DNA of 64,000 nt from Tetramitus jugosus (taxonomy: Eukaryota > Heterolobosea > Eutetramitea > Acrasida > Vahlkampfiidae), in the NCBI GenBank assembly GCA_937625935.1, contig OW569361.1, positions 310,001 to 374,000 on the forward strand, given 5' to 3'. Position numbers and translations under genes: made by a program. A model generated the notes under the pieces. That model was not told where the DNA came from. It worked only from the letters and a program-made list of their open reading frames with translations, and searched no databases. This document shows, piece after piece, positions 21,025 to 31,171 of the stretch (positions are counted from its first letter, which is position 1; every line of letters starts with the position of its first letter).

Positions 21025-22684
21025 CTAGTGTAAATTAGGGTTGTTCATAATTCGTTCAATTATTCTCTTTTTCGTTGCTTCGCTGAGTGGAATCGACCGA
21101 TGGAAGTTAACCTTGGAATAATAGTATGGAGAGTGAGGTGAGACATTGTCTGGCACAACATCGTCAATGTTGCTCTCTTCCTTTGTTGATTCATTCTTGT
21201 TGCTGCTCTGTTGTTGCTTGTCTTGTTGCCTGTGAATCATTTTGAGCACGTGATTGTGAATCACAGTACTATTCTCATGAATGACTCTTTCTTCGCTCAG
21301 ATCCATAATACATGCGTCCAGTGCCTGACTCCACTCTTTCCAATCCTGTTCATTATCTGCATAGAACATGTACTGTTGCTTGTTATGCGTACTGAATATG
21401 CTCATGCTGTAATGACATTCCTTCTTGACTTTGAAGTCAGCAGTGCTCAACAGTGTAGCACCCTTGAGTGTCACAATGTCCAACGGACGATCCAAGGTGT
21501 TACTGTCCATGTACACTGATAGCCAACAATCGTGTAATCGACAGAAACGAGGCTTCAATTGATGAGTAAACGGATTCGAGTGCACTCTCATGGTCAATGC
21601 ACCTTCCTTTTCATGTTGCGCACCAGCTATGTTGTTGTCTTCACCGCTACCAGACAAAGCATTTGCATTCATAGTAGCAGTAGCAGTTGTAGTAGTAGCA
21701 GTAGGTGTAGTAGTAGTAGAAACCGATGCAGATGACAAATTGGGATCATTCCACAAGTGCGTCAAATGATTGTAGTAGACAGATGCCCTGAGAGCATAGA
21801 TCCATGCACTGGACCTCTCTTCTCCACCATCTGAACAATACATGTAATAGTTTCTATTCTTGGTCACAATGGCAAAACAGTTTCTCTTGCCACCAATCTC
21901 ATCCGAGTCCACAGAGATGATGGAACTCGATGGTTCAATAATGAATTGACCCTTGGGAGTCGGAGAGCTCTTGTTGGCAAAATAGGTGAGCACATTGCCC
22001 TTGAGAATGGCATATCTGCGCTTCCAATTCTTTGTTTTGAGACCTTGTTTCGTAATCCAGCCAAAATGCTGCACACTGTCCAATGGAAACCTTCTCGTCA
22101 ACTCAAACTCTACTCTCTGAGCAGCTGCTCCACTACTACCAACAATACTGCTATTGTTCATGTGATTCATGATGGCACTCGCAATCGTATGATTATGATT
22201 CTGACAGATATTGCCACTATCATTGTGATTATGAGCAATCGTAGTAGCAGTAATCGTGGGAATAAATTTTTTGTGAATATACTTGCTGATAATAAATTGT
22301 CGCCTGTACTCTTGTGTATCACTGCTCAACGGTTTCTCAAACGGAAAGACATTGCACTCCCAGTAGGCATTGGATTTCAAATTGCCAATGCGACTCATTT
22401 GAATCACATGCTCTCTCTCCCAGACGTCCAACGAAAGTGAACGAACCTTTGAGATGTGAGTGCCGAGACTCCGATGAATACCAGAGCAGTGAATACAGAG
22501 GTAGATGCCCAGATTGACAGATGCCCACTCTGTTTCATTGCTCAAACAATCTGCACATTGCCTATTGTAGGATGAACTGTTTTTGATGAGATGAACGAGT
22601 TGAGACTCTGTCATGGGTTCATCGTCATCCATGTCGACATCGAGTCCATCGATTCCTCCACTACTATTCTCATCTCCTTCACTA

Positions 22685-22715
<31 letters not shown>

Positions 22716-23004
22716 TCTGATTGTTGTTGTTGCGATTCTTTTGGTTGCGAAAAGTGTAAAAGGAATAGGATTTTCTCTTATTGTTGTTATTGTTGTTGTA
22801 ACTGTACATGCCATTGTTGTTGTTGCTGTTGCTATTATTATCGGTGCTGTTGCTGTGAAAGAGTGATTGATAGTATTCTTCTAGTTGTTCTTCATCGTAC
22901 AAGTTGGGTGATATCATTTGAGTATTGCTATGGTGATTATTGTTGCCATGTTGTTGTTGATCATTGATGAGCACCATGCCCTCATTGGTGAACACGTGAA
23001 GCAT
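21025..23004 (-). CDS. ArfGAP with two PH domains (ADAP/centaurin-alpha-like)
   Basis: 659 residues. After an Asn-rich N-terminus, the ArfGAP zinc finger is intact: CADC, 16 residues, CIHC, then GIHRSLGTHISKVRSLSLD with the catalytic Arg. Two PH domains follow, the first from HFGWITKQGLKTKNWKRRYA to AWIYALRAS, the second from HQLKPRFCRLHDCWLSVYMD to DWKEWSQALDACIMDL. ArfGAP-PH-PH is the ADAP arrangement: a phosphoinositide-recruited GTPase-activating protein for Arf GTPases at membranes. Poly-Asn and Thr/Ala tracts separate the domains. The 220 bp upstream to the LZTFL1 start show nothing recognisable on either strand. Confidence 0.87.
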
Positions 23005-23270
23005 TTTATATTTGAATTCAAAGAGTCGACTACTACTGCTATGTTTGTTTGTGTTGCGCTACTATGATCTACTGTTTGCTTTTGGAGAGAATGTGTGTGT
23101 GATAGGCAAGGAGGATTGTGGTTGATGTTGATGATTTCGTCTTCGCTCAATGGGTTTTTGAGTCAAAGGGAGAAGACGATTTGACATTTGACTCCAACGG
23201 AGAATATTGAGCCAGTTACATTTTTGCCGACATTCGGCCAAATACAAAAAACAAACAAGGGAAAACACAA

Positions 23271-24617
23271 ATGAAAGCTCTAGGTCGCAGACAACTTTTG
23301 ACTTTAAACAAGTCTGTCCATCATCATCACCATCATCACCACCATCATCACGGCCACACATTGTCCATTCTTTCAACACAATGTCGATACAATCAATGTC
23401 ATCAAAATACGACAACAACGACAACAACAAATCACCTGAATAATAATAATAGTCATACGAATACAAAAAAAAAGAAAATAATCAAAGCATGTGCACTTGA
23501 TATTGATGGTGTATTGATCAAGGGCAATCAACCTATTCCAGGTGCAATCGAATCACTCATCAAACTTAAACAATACAATATTCCATTTGTTTGTCTGACA
23601 AATGGTGGTGGCATGTCAGAAGAACTCAAAACCATTAAATTGAATCAAATTCTAAACAAGTACTACAACAATCATAATCATCACAATACTCACATTATAA
23701 CACCAGATCAAATGATACTATCGCACACACCCATGCAACACTTGGCATCACTCTATGCCAATGATCACGTTCTCATTATTGGTGGAGGTGATTGTGATGA
23801 GTTGATGAGAGTGGTGAAATCATATGGATTCAACCATGCAATTCACATTTCACACTACGTTCAAATGAATCCCATTCTGTACCCTACCTTTCCACCACCA
23901 CCACTCTCTCCATCCAATCATCAACAAATAGAACAACAACAACAAATAGAACAACAAATAGAACAACATGTCTTGACCAATCATGATTTCAAAGCCATTC
24001 TCGTCATGTACGATTCAGATCACGTCGGTAGAGATGCTCAAGTGTTGATTGATGTCATGAGATCCAAGGGAACACCTGGGCGTGAACTTTATCATCACTC
24101 CAATAATAATCATCATCATCATCATCACGTACAATTGTACATGTCACATGAAGACTTTTTGTACAGCAGTAATTTCGTATGGCCTCGATTCGGACAAGGA
24201 TTCTTCAAGATGACTGTCCAACACATTTTCAAACAATTGACGGGTCATGATCTGAGAGTAAACATGTATGGTAAGCCTCATGTATCCACCTATCGCTACG
24301 CAGAAAAAGTGTTGCACTCGCAAGTCTTATCTCGTACTAGTCGTATCAGTGACAGTGATGAGAATAGGGATAGTAGTAGTATTGATAATGATGGTGATGA
24401 TATTGAATGGATCATCTATGGTGTGGGTGATAATCCATTTAGTGATATTGCAGGTGCCAATGGAGCAGGTGAACATTGGAGATCAGTGTTGACACGAACA
24501 GGTGTATTCTCAAGTGATGATCCCTCGCTGTTGAATCATGATATTCATCCAGCAGATTACGTTGTACAGGACATTTCACAATTCGTCGATGATTTGATTC
24601 ATGATCGACTTGCATGA
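23271..24617 (+). CDS. HDHD5: HAD-superfamily phosphatase-like protein, HDHD5/CECR5 family
   Basis: 448 residues. HAD motifs: DIDGVL (motif I with both Asp), CLTNGG (motif II) and YGVGDNPFSDIAGANGAG (motif IV). The cap between them and the late position of motif IV fit the class IIA CECR5/HDHD5 group, which is usually mitochondrial. The N-terminus is arginine/lysine-bearing and could be a presequence, but it is interrupted by a run of 11 consecutive histidines near residue 17. Other His- and Gln-rich inserts occur at about 130, 225 and 285. The start is the ATG at 23271, preceded by the A/C-rich leader usual here. Divergent from the ArfGAP-PH gene, 266 bp apart. Confidence 0.83.
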   Translation: MKALGRRQLLTLNKSVHHHHHHHHHHHGHTLSILSTQCRYNQCHQNTTTTTTTNHLNNNNSHTNTKKKKIIKACALDIDGVLIKGNQPIPGAIESLIKLKQYNIPFVCLTNGGGMSEELKTIKLNQILNKYYNNHNHHNTHIITPDQMILSHTPMQHLASLYANDHVLIIGGGDCDELMRVVKSYGFNHAIHISHYVQMNPILYPTFPPPPLSPSNHQQIEQQQQIEQQIEQHVLTNHDFKAILVMYDSDHVGRDAQVLIDVMRSKGTPGRELYHHSNNNHHHHHHVQLYMSHEDFLYSSNFVWPRFGQGFFKMTVQHIFKQLTGHDLRVNMYGKPHVSTYRYAEKVLHSQVLSRTSRISDSDENRDSSSIDNDGDDIEWIIYGVGDNPFSDIAGANGAGEHWRSVLTRTGVFSSDDPSLLNHDIHPADYVVQDISQFVDDLIHDRLA

Positions 24618-25065
24618 TCATGTCCTCTTTCTAGAGGAATCTTCTGGAGGAGACGGGGATGCTTCCCGCATTGACATGGAGTATTCTGACCTGGTGGAGA
24701 GACCGCACGCACGAACTCGACTGGTCCTTGCTCTACGGTGATATCCTTGAACCACACAACCGAATCAACCAAAATTTTATTTGCCTTTTTATAATTCAAG
24801 TTACGCGATCGCAAGCTGGATAATTCACAAAAATATACCATAGCACAAATTTGAAAGGCTCACAGGAGCGAAACTCGCGTGTTACACGGGACTTTTCGCT
24901 GATTCTCGTTTGAACAATAAACACACACAAAGCAAAGCGATAACAGCGAGCTCTACCACACAGTATCCAATATTTGCTTTGTGATTCATCATCATCAACA
25001 AACAACAAACCAACCCGAATCATATCAATCAATTCATCATCATCATTCGTTCGTTTTAACCATCA
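24618..25065. other. Intergenic region with an unexplained GC-rich block
   Basis: The first ~150 bp (24618-24768) are more GC-rich than the surroundings and contain small hairpins, for example CCTCTTTCTAGAGG near 24624-24637 and GGGGATGCTTCCC near 24656-24668. The right part is ordinary A/C-rich leader of the transporter gene. A minus-strand TATA-like stretch, TTATAAAAAGGC, lies near 24785-24796. No tRNA, snRNA or coding frame could be supported. Confidence 0.4.
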
Positions 25066-27768
25066 ATGATGGAATCGATAACAAAATCATTCACCACGTG
25101 GAAAAACAAGTGGAAATGGAGACAAAAGTACATGTTTTATCTCCATGTGCTCTACATTGTTCTGGTCGGACTGTTCATGGGTACTTTGATTTATGGGATT
25201 GAACGTGTTCATTATCGCAGAAATCATCATCATCAACCCATTGCGAATACAACAATAATCGATGCATCCAACAACAATAACAACAACAACACTAACACTA
25301 CTACCACTACTACCACTACTACACAAAAGAATCCAATCAGTTATTTAGACAGTGTATTCACATCTTATTCAGCTCTGTGTGTCAGTGGTCTCATCACCAT
25401 TGACAACTCAAAGCTCACTATCGCAAGTCAAATCATCATCTTTATATGCATATGTCTCGGTGGTTTCACATTCACTAGTCTGCCTGCTCTTCTCGTCAAG
25501 ATTCATCTCGAGAGAAAACGAATGATGAGAAGGAGGAGAGTGAGAGAAATGGCACTGTTGGCATCTTCTGATTACCCCACGACTACTACTACAACATCAA
25601 CAACAAATGTTGCTGCACCTCAATACAATAATAATAACAATAATAATAATGTAACATTGTTGATACCTCAACAACAACAACAACAACAACAACAACTATC
25701 ATCATCATCATCATACACTGATACAACAACAACAATGGATGATTTATCATTGGATCACACAACAAGTCATGGTAGAGGTAGAGGTAGTAGTGGTGGCAGA
25801 AACAATAATCGCAGTAGAGACAATACAACGAGAATGGTGTTTGATATGGAGAGACCGATACCAACAACACCTCAATCACGTCAACAACAACAACAACAAC
25901 AGCAATCACAACAACAACAGCAGCAGCGACAACAAACAACATTGCGACCACCACCACCACCGCAGAATCGCAATCATCGTAGCAACAGTGTCAGTAGCAA
26001 TGAAAGCAACGATGATGATGAACCAACAAGTGGTGCTGTGATTGATCATGTACCCGTCATGCTCACCAGTATCTATTCTACGACTGCTGCTGCTACTACT
26101 CCAACGAGCAGTCATCATCATCATCATGATCATCATCAGGGCACTTCCACATCTTCACTCTTACCACCCAATCATCGCTATTCACATGACATTCCACGTT
26201 TGATCACTCAAGAACCACCATCATCATCATCATCATCACTACAAGCATTATCACAACAACAACAACAACAACAATCGAGAACATATCGCAACATTGTCTC
26301 TCAAGTACTAAAGTATAAGCCACCACCTGCATCGGACATTAGTTACTTGGCTCACGTGTGGCTCTTTTTCATGATTTTATTGTGTGAGGCCGTAGTGCTC
26401 CTGTTTGGATTTGTTTCTCTGATGGCATGTCTCACCGTGTACAAGAAGAATAATGGGCCAGATTCGTTGGACGGTGTCAACACATGGTGGTCCTCCCTGT
26501 TTCTGACCATGTCTGCGTTCAACAATGCAGGCATGACCACCTTTTCGGACAATGTGATGCGATTCAAGGAGAATGCACCAGTGTTGTTAACCATATCGGT
26601 GTTGATTGTCTTTGGTAACACATGTTTCCCCATTTTGTTGCGAGCATTCATCTGGTTGTGCTACGTCTGTTCCAAGCGAAACCGTCTCGTCTTCAAATAC
26701 ATGCTCGACAAGCATCATCACATGACGGTTCACTTGTTTCCCAGTTTGCAAACCAGAGTCTACGCCACCATTACCCTCACATTACTCTCCTGTGGCACAC
26801 TGCTCGGTTTCATTACACTGGTCGCACAGCCCAATGCATTCACAAAGTATTATGATATGAGGCGATCAAAACTCTTTCTCACAAGCTTCTTCCAGGCAGT
26901 GTCCATGAGAGCAGCAGGGTTTCAATCCGTGGATCTCAACATGTTCTCCATGGGTACACTGGTTTTTTATGTGATGATGATGAGAATCAAGTCTCAGATG
27001 GCATGTGACCTCAAGGAAGGTGCCTACAAGATTGACAAGAGAGAGATTCAATTTCAACAAGACAACATCAACAAGATCAATTCAGCGGTACCACCACCAT
27101 TAGCTGTAGTGTCATCCTCAGTGCACCAACAGCAGCAGCAGCCTCAAGACCAACTGCAACAAGAAGAAGAAGAAGAGTTGGATCCCTATGCTGTTCAACA
27201 CATGTTGCGCATGAGAAATCACTCACAATATATATCCAACATGCTAAAGTACGAGATTGATAATACGGAGGACTCTCTGATCGAAAGCATGGTGGATGAT
27301 CTTTCCACCTCCAAGTCCTCTGTACTATGGAAAACTACATTAGCAAAAGCTCGGCTCTACCTGCGAAAGATTTGGCATCATTCCATTTCTCTATTGCAGA
27401 GGAACAACATGTGGTTGGTACTCATTATTATTCTCATTTGCCTCACAGAACAGAAAAAGCTCGCTTCGGATCTAAACTTTACCTTCTTCAAGATTGTGTT
27501 TGAAGTGATATCGGCATTTGGAAATGTTGGAGTGTCTCTGGGTCATCCAAGTGTGATTGTGAGCTTCAGTGGCGTCCTCAGTCCCTTCTCACAATTTCTC
27601 ATCATCTGGACAATGATCATGGGTAGGCATCGTGGTCTGTCCGGCTCGATGGATGATCAAGACCAGTTAATTTTGCTGCAGCGGATTGACGATGAAAAAG
27701 AGCTTTTGCAGTCGGTTCCACAACAACCCGCAGAGCTCAGCACCTCCACTACTATTAAAATGGATTAA
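25066..27768 (+). CDS. Trk/HKT-family potassium or sodium transporter
   Basis: 900 residues. The four membrane-pore-membrane repeats of the family can be followed: pore loops at YSALCVSGLITI, FLTMSAFNNAGMTTF, FFQAVSMRAAGFQSVD and VFEVISAFGNVGVSLG, each flanked by hydrophobic helices. The filter positions read Ser, Gly, Gly, Gly; plant class I HKT transporters with Ser first favour Na+ while all-Gly members favour K+. The loop after repeat 1 is expanded to about 290 residues of Gln/Ser/Thr/His repeats. A second Gln/Glu-rich insert lies between repeats 3 and 4 (about residues 670-720). It is expected in the plasma membrane. The 247 bp after its stop hold no gene. Confidence 0.85.
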   Translation: MMESITKSFTTWKNKWKWRQKYMFYLHVLYIVLVGLFMGTLIYGIERVHYRRNHHHQPIANTTIIDASNNNNNNNTNTTTTTTTTTQKNPISYLDSVFTSYSALCVSGLITIDNSKLTIASQIIIFICICLGGFTFTSLPALLVKIHLERKRMMRRRRVREMALLASSDYPTTTTTTSTTNVAAPQYNNNNNNNNVTLLIPQQQQQQQQQLSSSSSYTDTTTTMDDLSLDHTTSHGRGRGSSGGRNNNRSRDNTTRMVFDMERPIPTTPQSRQQQQQQQQSQQQQQQRQQTTLRPPPPPQNRNHRSNSVSSNESNDDDEPTSGAVIDHVPVMLTSIYSTTAAATTPTSSHHHHHDHHQGTSTSSLLPPNHRYSHDIPRLITQEPPSSSSSSLQALSQQQQQQQSRTYRNIVSQVLKYKPPPASDISYLAHVWLFFMILLCEAVVLLFGFVSLMACLTVYKKNNGPDSLDGVNTWWSSLFLTMSAFNNAGMTTFSDNVMRFKENAPVLLTISVLIVFGNTCFPILLRAFIWLCYVCSKRNRLVFKYMLDKHHHMTVHLFPSLQTRVYATITLTLLSCGTLLGFITLVAQPNAFTKYYDMRRSKLFLTSFFQAVSMRAAGFQSVDLNMFSMGTLVFYVMMMRIKSQMACDLKEGAYKIDKREIQFQQDNINKINSAVPPPLAVVSSSVHQQQQQPQDQLQQEEEEELDPYAVQHMLRMRNHSQYISNMLKYEIDNTEDSLIESMVDDLSTSKSSVLWKTTLAKARLYLRKIWHHSISLLQRNNMWLVLIIILICLTEQKKLASDLNFTFFKIVFEVISAFGNVGVSLGHPSVIVSFSGVLSPFSQFLIIWTMIMGRHRGLSGSMDDQDQLILLQRIDDEKELLQSVPQQPAELSTSTTIKMD

Positions 27769-28015
27769 TTTGGTGAACTCGCGAACATTCATGTGCGGTT
27801 CTTTTCAGTATTCATTCTGACTGTCTGATCTTCGCGTTCCATTCACGAGCAATTTTCCGACCATTCAAGACCCCGCCGTTGATGAATTTCGCTTGTTCAG
27901 AACGAGAAGAGCTCAAACCAAACTGGATCGTTTCGAGCAGGTACCAGATCCTATTTTATAAACGAAAGAAACACGCTCTCACCCATCATCAACCAACGAA
28001 CGACCCATCACACAA

Positions 28016-29137
28016 ATGAACAGCAACAATAACCACCGGAACCATCAGAACAGTAAAGACAGCCCGAGTGGTGGTTCCATGAACAACAATCGAATGGACT
28101 CTTACTTTTTTCAACTCTTCTCCAACCACATTCTCGATGGAAAAGGAGTAGATGGAGGCAGCAGTGGTGGAGGTGCACCACCGAATGGCAGCAGCACAGC
28201 CACCACCACCGCCACCACAACAACAACAACAACACATGCAACACAAGATGAACAAGCACAAAAATTATCCACTCCACCTCCCAATCAAAACACAGTGCAA
28301 CCAAGATTACAACCCAGAACAACAACATCAACAACTGCATCAACATCCTCCGCACTCTTTCAAGACAGTGACGATGATGATGAAGAAGAAGAAGATGATG
28401 ATGATGCCAATGATGCAGAAAAGTTGAGATTGTTGAATGAGATTGAACGACTGAGACGATCGAATCATGAACTCGAGGAGGAAATTATGATCTTTAGGGA
28501 TGATGTCATGTTCCAGTTTGACGATGCCGACGTTTCTGCTTGTGTGGGACAAGAACAAAACGAACAGGGGAGTCAAAAAACATGGATCGGATTCATTGCG
28601 GCAGACAGCAATGATCAACTGTTGCTCATGACTGATCACTTGAGAGAGCAGTTGGGTGTTGATAAACTACGAGTGAGAGATTATCACTGGAGCGATCTCA
28701 TGCAGTCGTTGTCAACCACTGCGGACAAATCTGACTCCCATTCTTCCTCCTCCACTCATGATCATGACACGAGTCGCAATCGTCAATCTCCTCACTTGAA
28801 TACAATGATCAACTGGGATCAACTATCAGTGTTCCCTCTTCAAAATCATCTCAACAATAATATCTCTGGCAACAACACCAACACCACCAATTACAATTAC
28901 AGTCGTTTTCAGAATGGAGGAAGCAATTCCTTTTGTTATCTGGGGGCATTCCGGTTGAGACATTTAAATAGTGAGAACAATCGTGCATCAATCGTTCAAT
29001 GCAAGAAAGCAATTAGAAGAATGACTTACTCGAATACGATGAGTAGTGGTTCTCCACAGCAGAGTAATAATCACAATACGACATCACCACCCTTGTGCTA
29101 CAGTATGACGAAACTGTACTATTTCGCTTCTCGTTGA
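28016..29137 (+). CDS. Orphan protein with coiled coil and PAS-like stretch
   Basis: 373 residues. I do not recognise the gene. The N-terminal 110 residues are Asn/Gly/Thr-rich. An acidic tract leads into a short heptad coiled coil (AEKLRLLNEIERLRRSNHEL). Residues ~170-235 include WIGFIAADSNDQLLLMTDHL and RDYHWSDLMQSL, which has the rhythm of a PAS domain (strand, helix with a residue-poor turn, then W-x-D-L-x). A Ser/His/Asn-rich stretch follows, and the end FCYLGAFRLRHLNSENNRA could be the last PAS strand. The assignment is a visual impression only. The frame and an ATG after an A/C-rich leader support a real gene. Confidence 0.6.
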   Translation: MNSNNNHRNHQNSKDSPSGGSMNNNRMDSYFFQLFSNHILDGKGVDGGSSGGGAPPNGSSTATTTATTTTTTTHATQDEQAQKLSTPPPNQNTVQPRLQPRTTTSTTASTSSALFQDSDDDDEEEEDDDDANDAEKLRLLNEIERLRRSNHELEEEIMIFRDDVMFQFDDADVSACVGQEQNEQGSQKTWIGFIAADSNDQLLLMTDHLREQLGVDKLRVRDYHWSDLMQSLSTTADKSDSHSSSSTHDHDTSRNRQSPHLNTMINWDQLSVFPLQNHLNNNISGNNTNTTNYNYSRFQNGGSNSFCYLGAFRLRHLNSENNRASIVQCKKAIRRMTYSNTMSSGSPQQSNNHNTTSPPLCYSMTKLYYFASR

Positions 29138-29238
29138 CCGTGCATGAATGACACACTGAAGAAGACACACAAGAAAAAGTTTTTTTGGCAAGGTGATACA
29201 TGCATTACATTGAAGAGAGACAAATAACTCGTTTTTTT

Positions 29239-29708
29239 TTATTGCGAGAGTGCACTAATGTAATACACTGTCATTTGGCAACCAAACAAAAAGGAGAATA
29301 AATGTCCATCCGAAAACAGATCACACACGTGCAACAATTGTTAGCATGGAATAATGAGCAGCACAAGACACAAACAATAAACATAACATTGCAAGCAACA
29401 ACAACAACAACAACAAAAATCCAAATCTCCCATCATGATCGATCATCTGGCACTCAACTCAGCTAACATCTAACAAACATACCATTGTTTCCTCTTATAA
29501 ATGTATCACCAAACATATTTGTCCTACTTCCATTGACAAACTCCTCAGTCTGTTCCAGTGCAATGTTCATATAACCGTCCAAACAAGCCAAAACTCCTCT
29601 GTATTCGACACCAGAGTTTAATTGTACAATAACTGGTTTACCAACGACTTGTCGCAGAAAATCAGATGGTTTCTTTCCACTGGATGGTGCATTGGCCGAT
29701 GATTGCAT
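29239..29708 (-). CDS. LSM6: U6 snRNA-associated Sm-like protein LSm6
   Basis: Two exons: 29483-29708 and 29239-29267, with a 215-nt intron (29268-29482; GTATGT donor, GACAG acceptor). The product has 84 residues. Exon 1 carries almost the full Sm fold: SDFLRQVVGKPVIVQLNSGV, YRGVLACLDGYMNIALEQTE and FGDTFIRGNN. Splicing supplies the last strand VYYISALSQ, matching the family's IRGNNVLYIS end; unspliced, the frame would end in a poor GMFVRC. LSm6 belongs to the LSm1-7 (mRNA decay) and LSm2-8 (U6 snRNP) rings. The start is ATG 29708. The 3' exon is only 29 nt, and its TAA opens an A-rich run. Confidence 0.9.
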
Positions 29709-30087
29709 TCTCGTTGAACTTCTTGTTGTTGTGGGATACAAAGTTTATCTTCTTTTTTTCCCCGGTTTTTTTACTTCCCGCCAAAATCTACTTTTAGATT
29801 GGGAGGAACCCCAGAACAAAGAAATAATGGTGCAGCCAAATTTTTTTGTTCGTCAGGTTCTTTGAAAAACAGAAACAAACGAACGCACACGCTCCAACCA
29901 GTTGTTGTTGTCTGTTCACCCCACGCACACCACATTTTTGATACAACAACAATCTTTCTTTGCGTGACCTTCACACACAAATCCGTTCAACCGTACCTGA
30001 ACAAATACTTTTCCTCTCAGTGTTGTACAATCACACAAGTGTTCAACCAACCGTCACTGAACAAATACAAACAATACAACAAAAAAA
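29709..30087. promoter_or_regulatory. Divergent intergenic region between LSM6 and TFIIB
   Basis: 379 bp with A/C-rich leaders on both sides (the TFIIB leader ends in an A-run just before its ATG). A run of T followed by CCCGG lies near 29754-29770. No open frame here is credible, and no RNA gene was seen. Confidence 0.45.
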
Positions 30088-31107
30088 ATGTCCCTCACAA
30101 CAACTACAACAATGGCTCCACCACCAGGTTCCTACCACAAGAGTGGTGCTCCCCCTCAGAGTGACCACTACAAGAGACAGATGCAAATGAAGACACAGTA
30201 TGAGCTCCGATGCTCCGACTGTGGCACAGCAGAGTACCTTGTGGAAGACGGTGGCTCCACCAAGTGCACTGAATGTGGATTGATTGCAAGTCAATATGTG
30301 ATCGATATGGGTCAAGAGTGGCACAATTATGATGATGATGGTGGTGATGATAAGAGCAGAGTGGGTAACGTAGGTGATCCATTGTTGGGTGGTGATCTGA
30401 GCACTGATATTAGCAATACAAAGAATGCAAAGCATTTGATGCGTGGTCACATGAGAAACACAAAGAATGATGCCGAACGAAACCTAAAGGAAGGATTTCA
30501 AAAGATTGAGGAAATGGCAGGAAAGTTGGAAATTCTCAGCAGTTATACCAACACTGCCAAACAACTGTACAAGATTATGTACGAACTAAAGCCAATCAAG
30601 TCATCAAAGGACATGATTGGATACGCAACAGCATCACTGTATGCCGCGTGCAAGATTGGTGGCATTGCACGTCAACTCAAGGAATTCATGGCAGTCAGCA
30701 CTCTGGACAAGAAGACAATTGGCAAGTTTTATAAGAAGATTGAAACAGAGTCCAAGAGAGTGGGTCAGAACGGTTCTGCAATCAACGAAGGAATGGATCT
30801 AGGCTACCAATCCAACACACCTGCTCAAATGATTCCTCGATTTGCCACAGGTCTCAAACTGGATAACAAGGTGAGATCCGCAGCAGAGAGAGTGGCACAG
30901 AAGGCTGTTGAGTTTGGTATTACATCTGGTAAGGCACCGACGACCGTGGCTGCTGCTGCTATTCTCATGTGCTCCCAGTTGCACACCAACAAGACTCCCA
31001 TCAAGGACATTATTGAGATTACTGGTGTGACTGAATCTACGATTCGAAAGTGCCTCAAGGACCTTGAAGCCAACCTGGAGAAGTTGTTGCCTGGTGGTAA
31101 GCTCTAA
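30088..31107 (+). CDS. GTF2B: Transcription initiation factor IIB (TFIIB)
   Basis: 339 residues. TFIIB bridges TBP-bound promoters and RNA polymerase II. The zinc ribbon is complete (CSDC...CTEC in RCSDCGTAEYLVEDGG and STKCTECGLIAS), followed by the B-reader region (DMGQEWHNYDDD). Two cyclin folds follow, the first around IGYATASLYAACKIGGIAR with QLKEFMAVSTLDKKTIGKFY, the second around KAPTTVAAAAILMCSQL and ITGVTESTIRKCLKDL. Length and domain order are those of eukaryotic TFIIB rather than Brf1, which has a long C-terminal extension. Compared with its neighbours it is almost free of homopolymer tracts. Confidence 0.93.
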   Translation: MSLTTTTTMAPPPGSYHKSGAPPQSDHYKRQMQMKTQYELRCSDCGTAEYLVEDGGSTKCTECGLIASQYVIDMGQEWHNYDDDGGDDKSRVGNVGDPLLGGDLSTDISNTKNAKHLMRGHMRNTKNDAERNLKEGFQKIEEMAGKLEILSSYTNTAKQLYKIMYELKPIKSSKDMIGYATASLYAACKIGGIARQLKEFMAVSTLDKKTIGKFYKKIETESKRVGQNGSAINEGMDLGYQSNTPAQMIPRFATGLKLDNKVRSAAERVAQKAVEFGITSGKAPTTVAAAAILMCSQLHTNKTPIKDIIEITGVTESTIRKCLKDLEANLEKLLPGGKL

Positions 31108-31171
31108 AATACCCATCTATTCTCTCTCTATTTTAAATTCAATAAGAATGATTGATGGCGCCAATGTGGAC

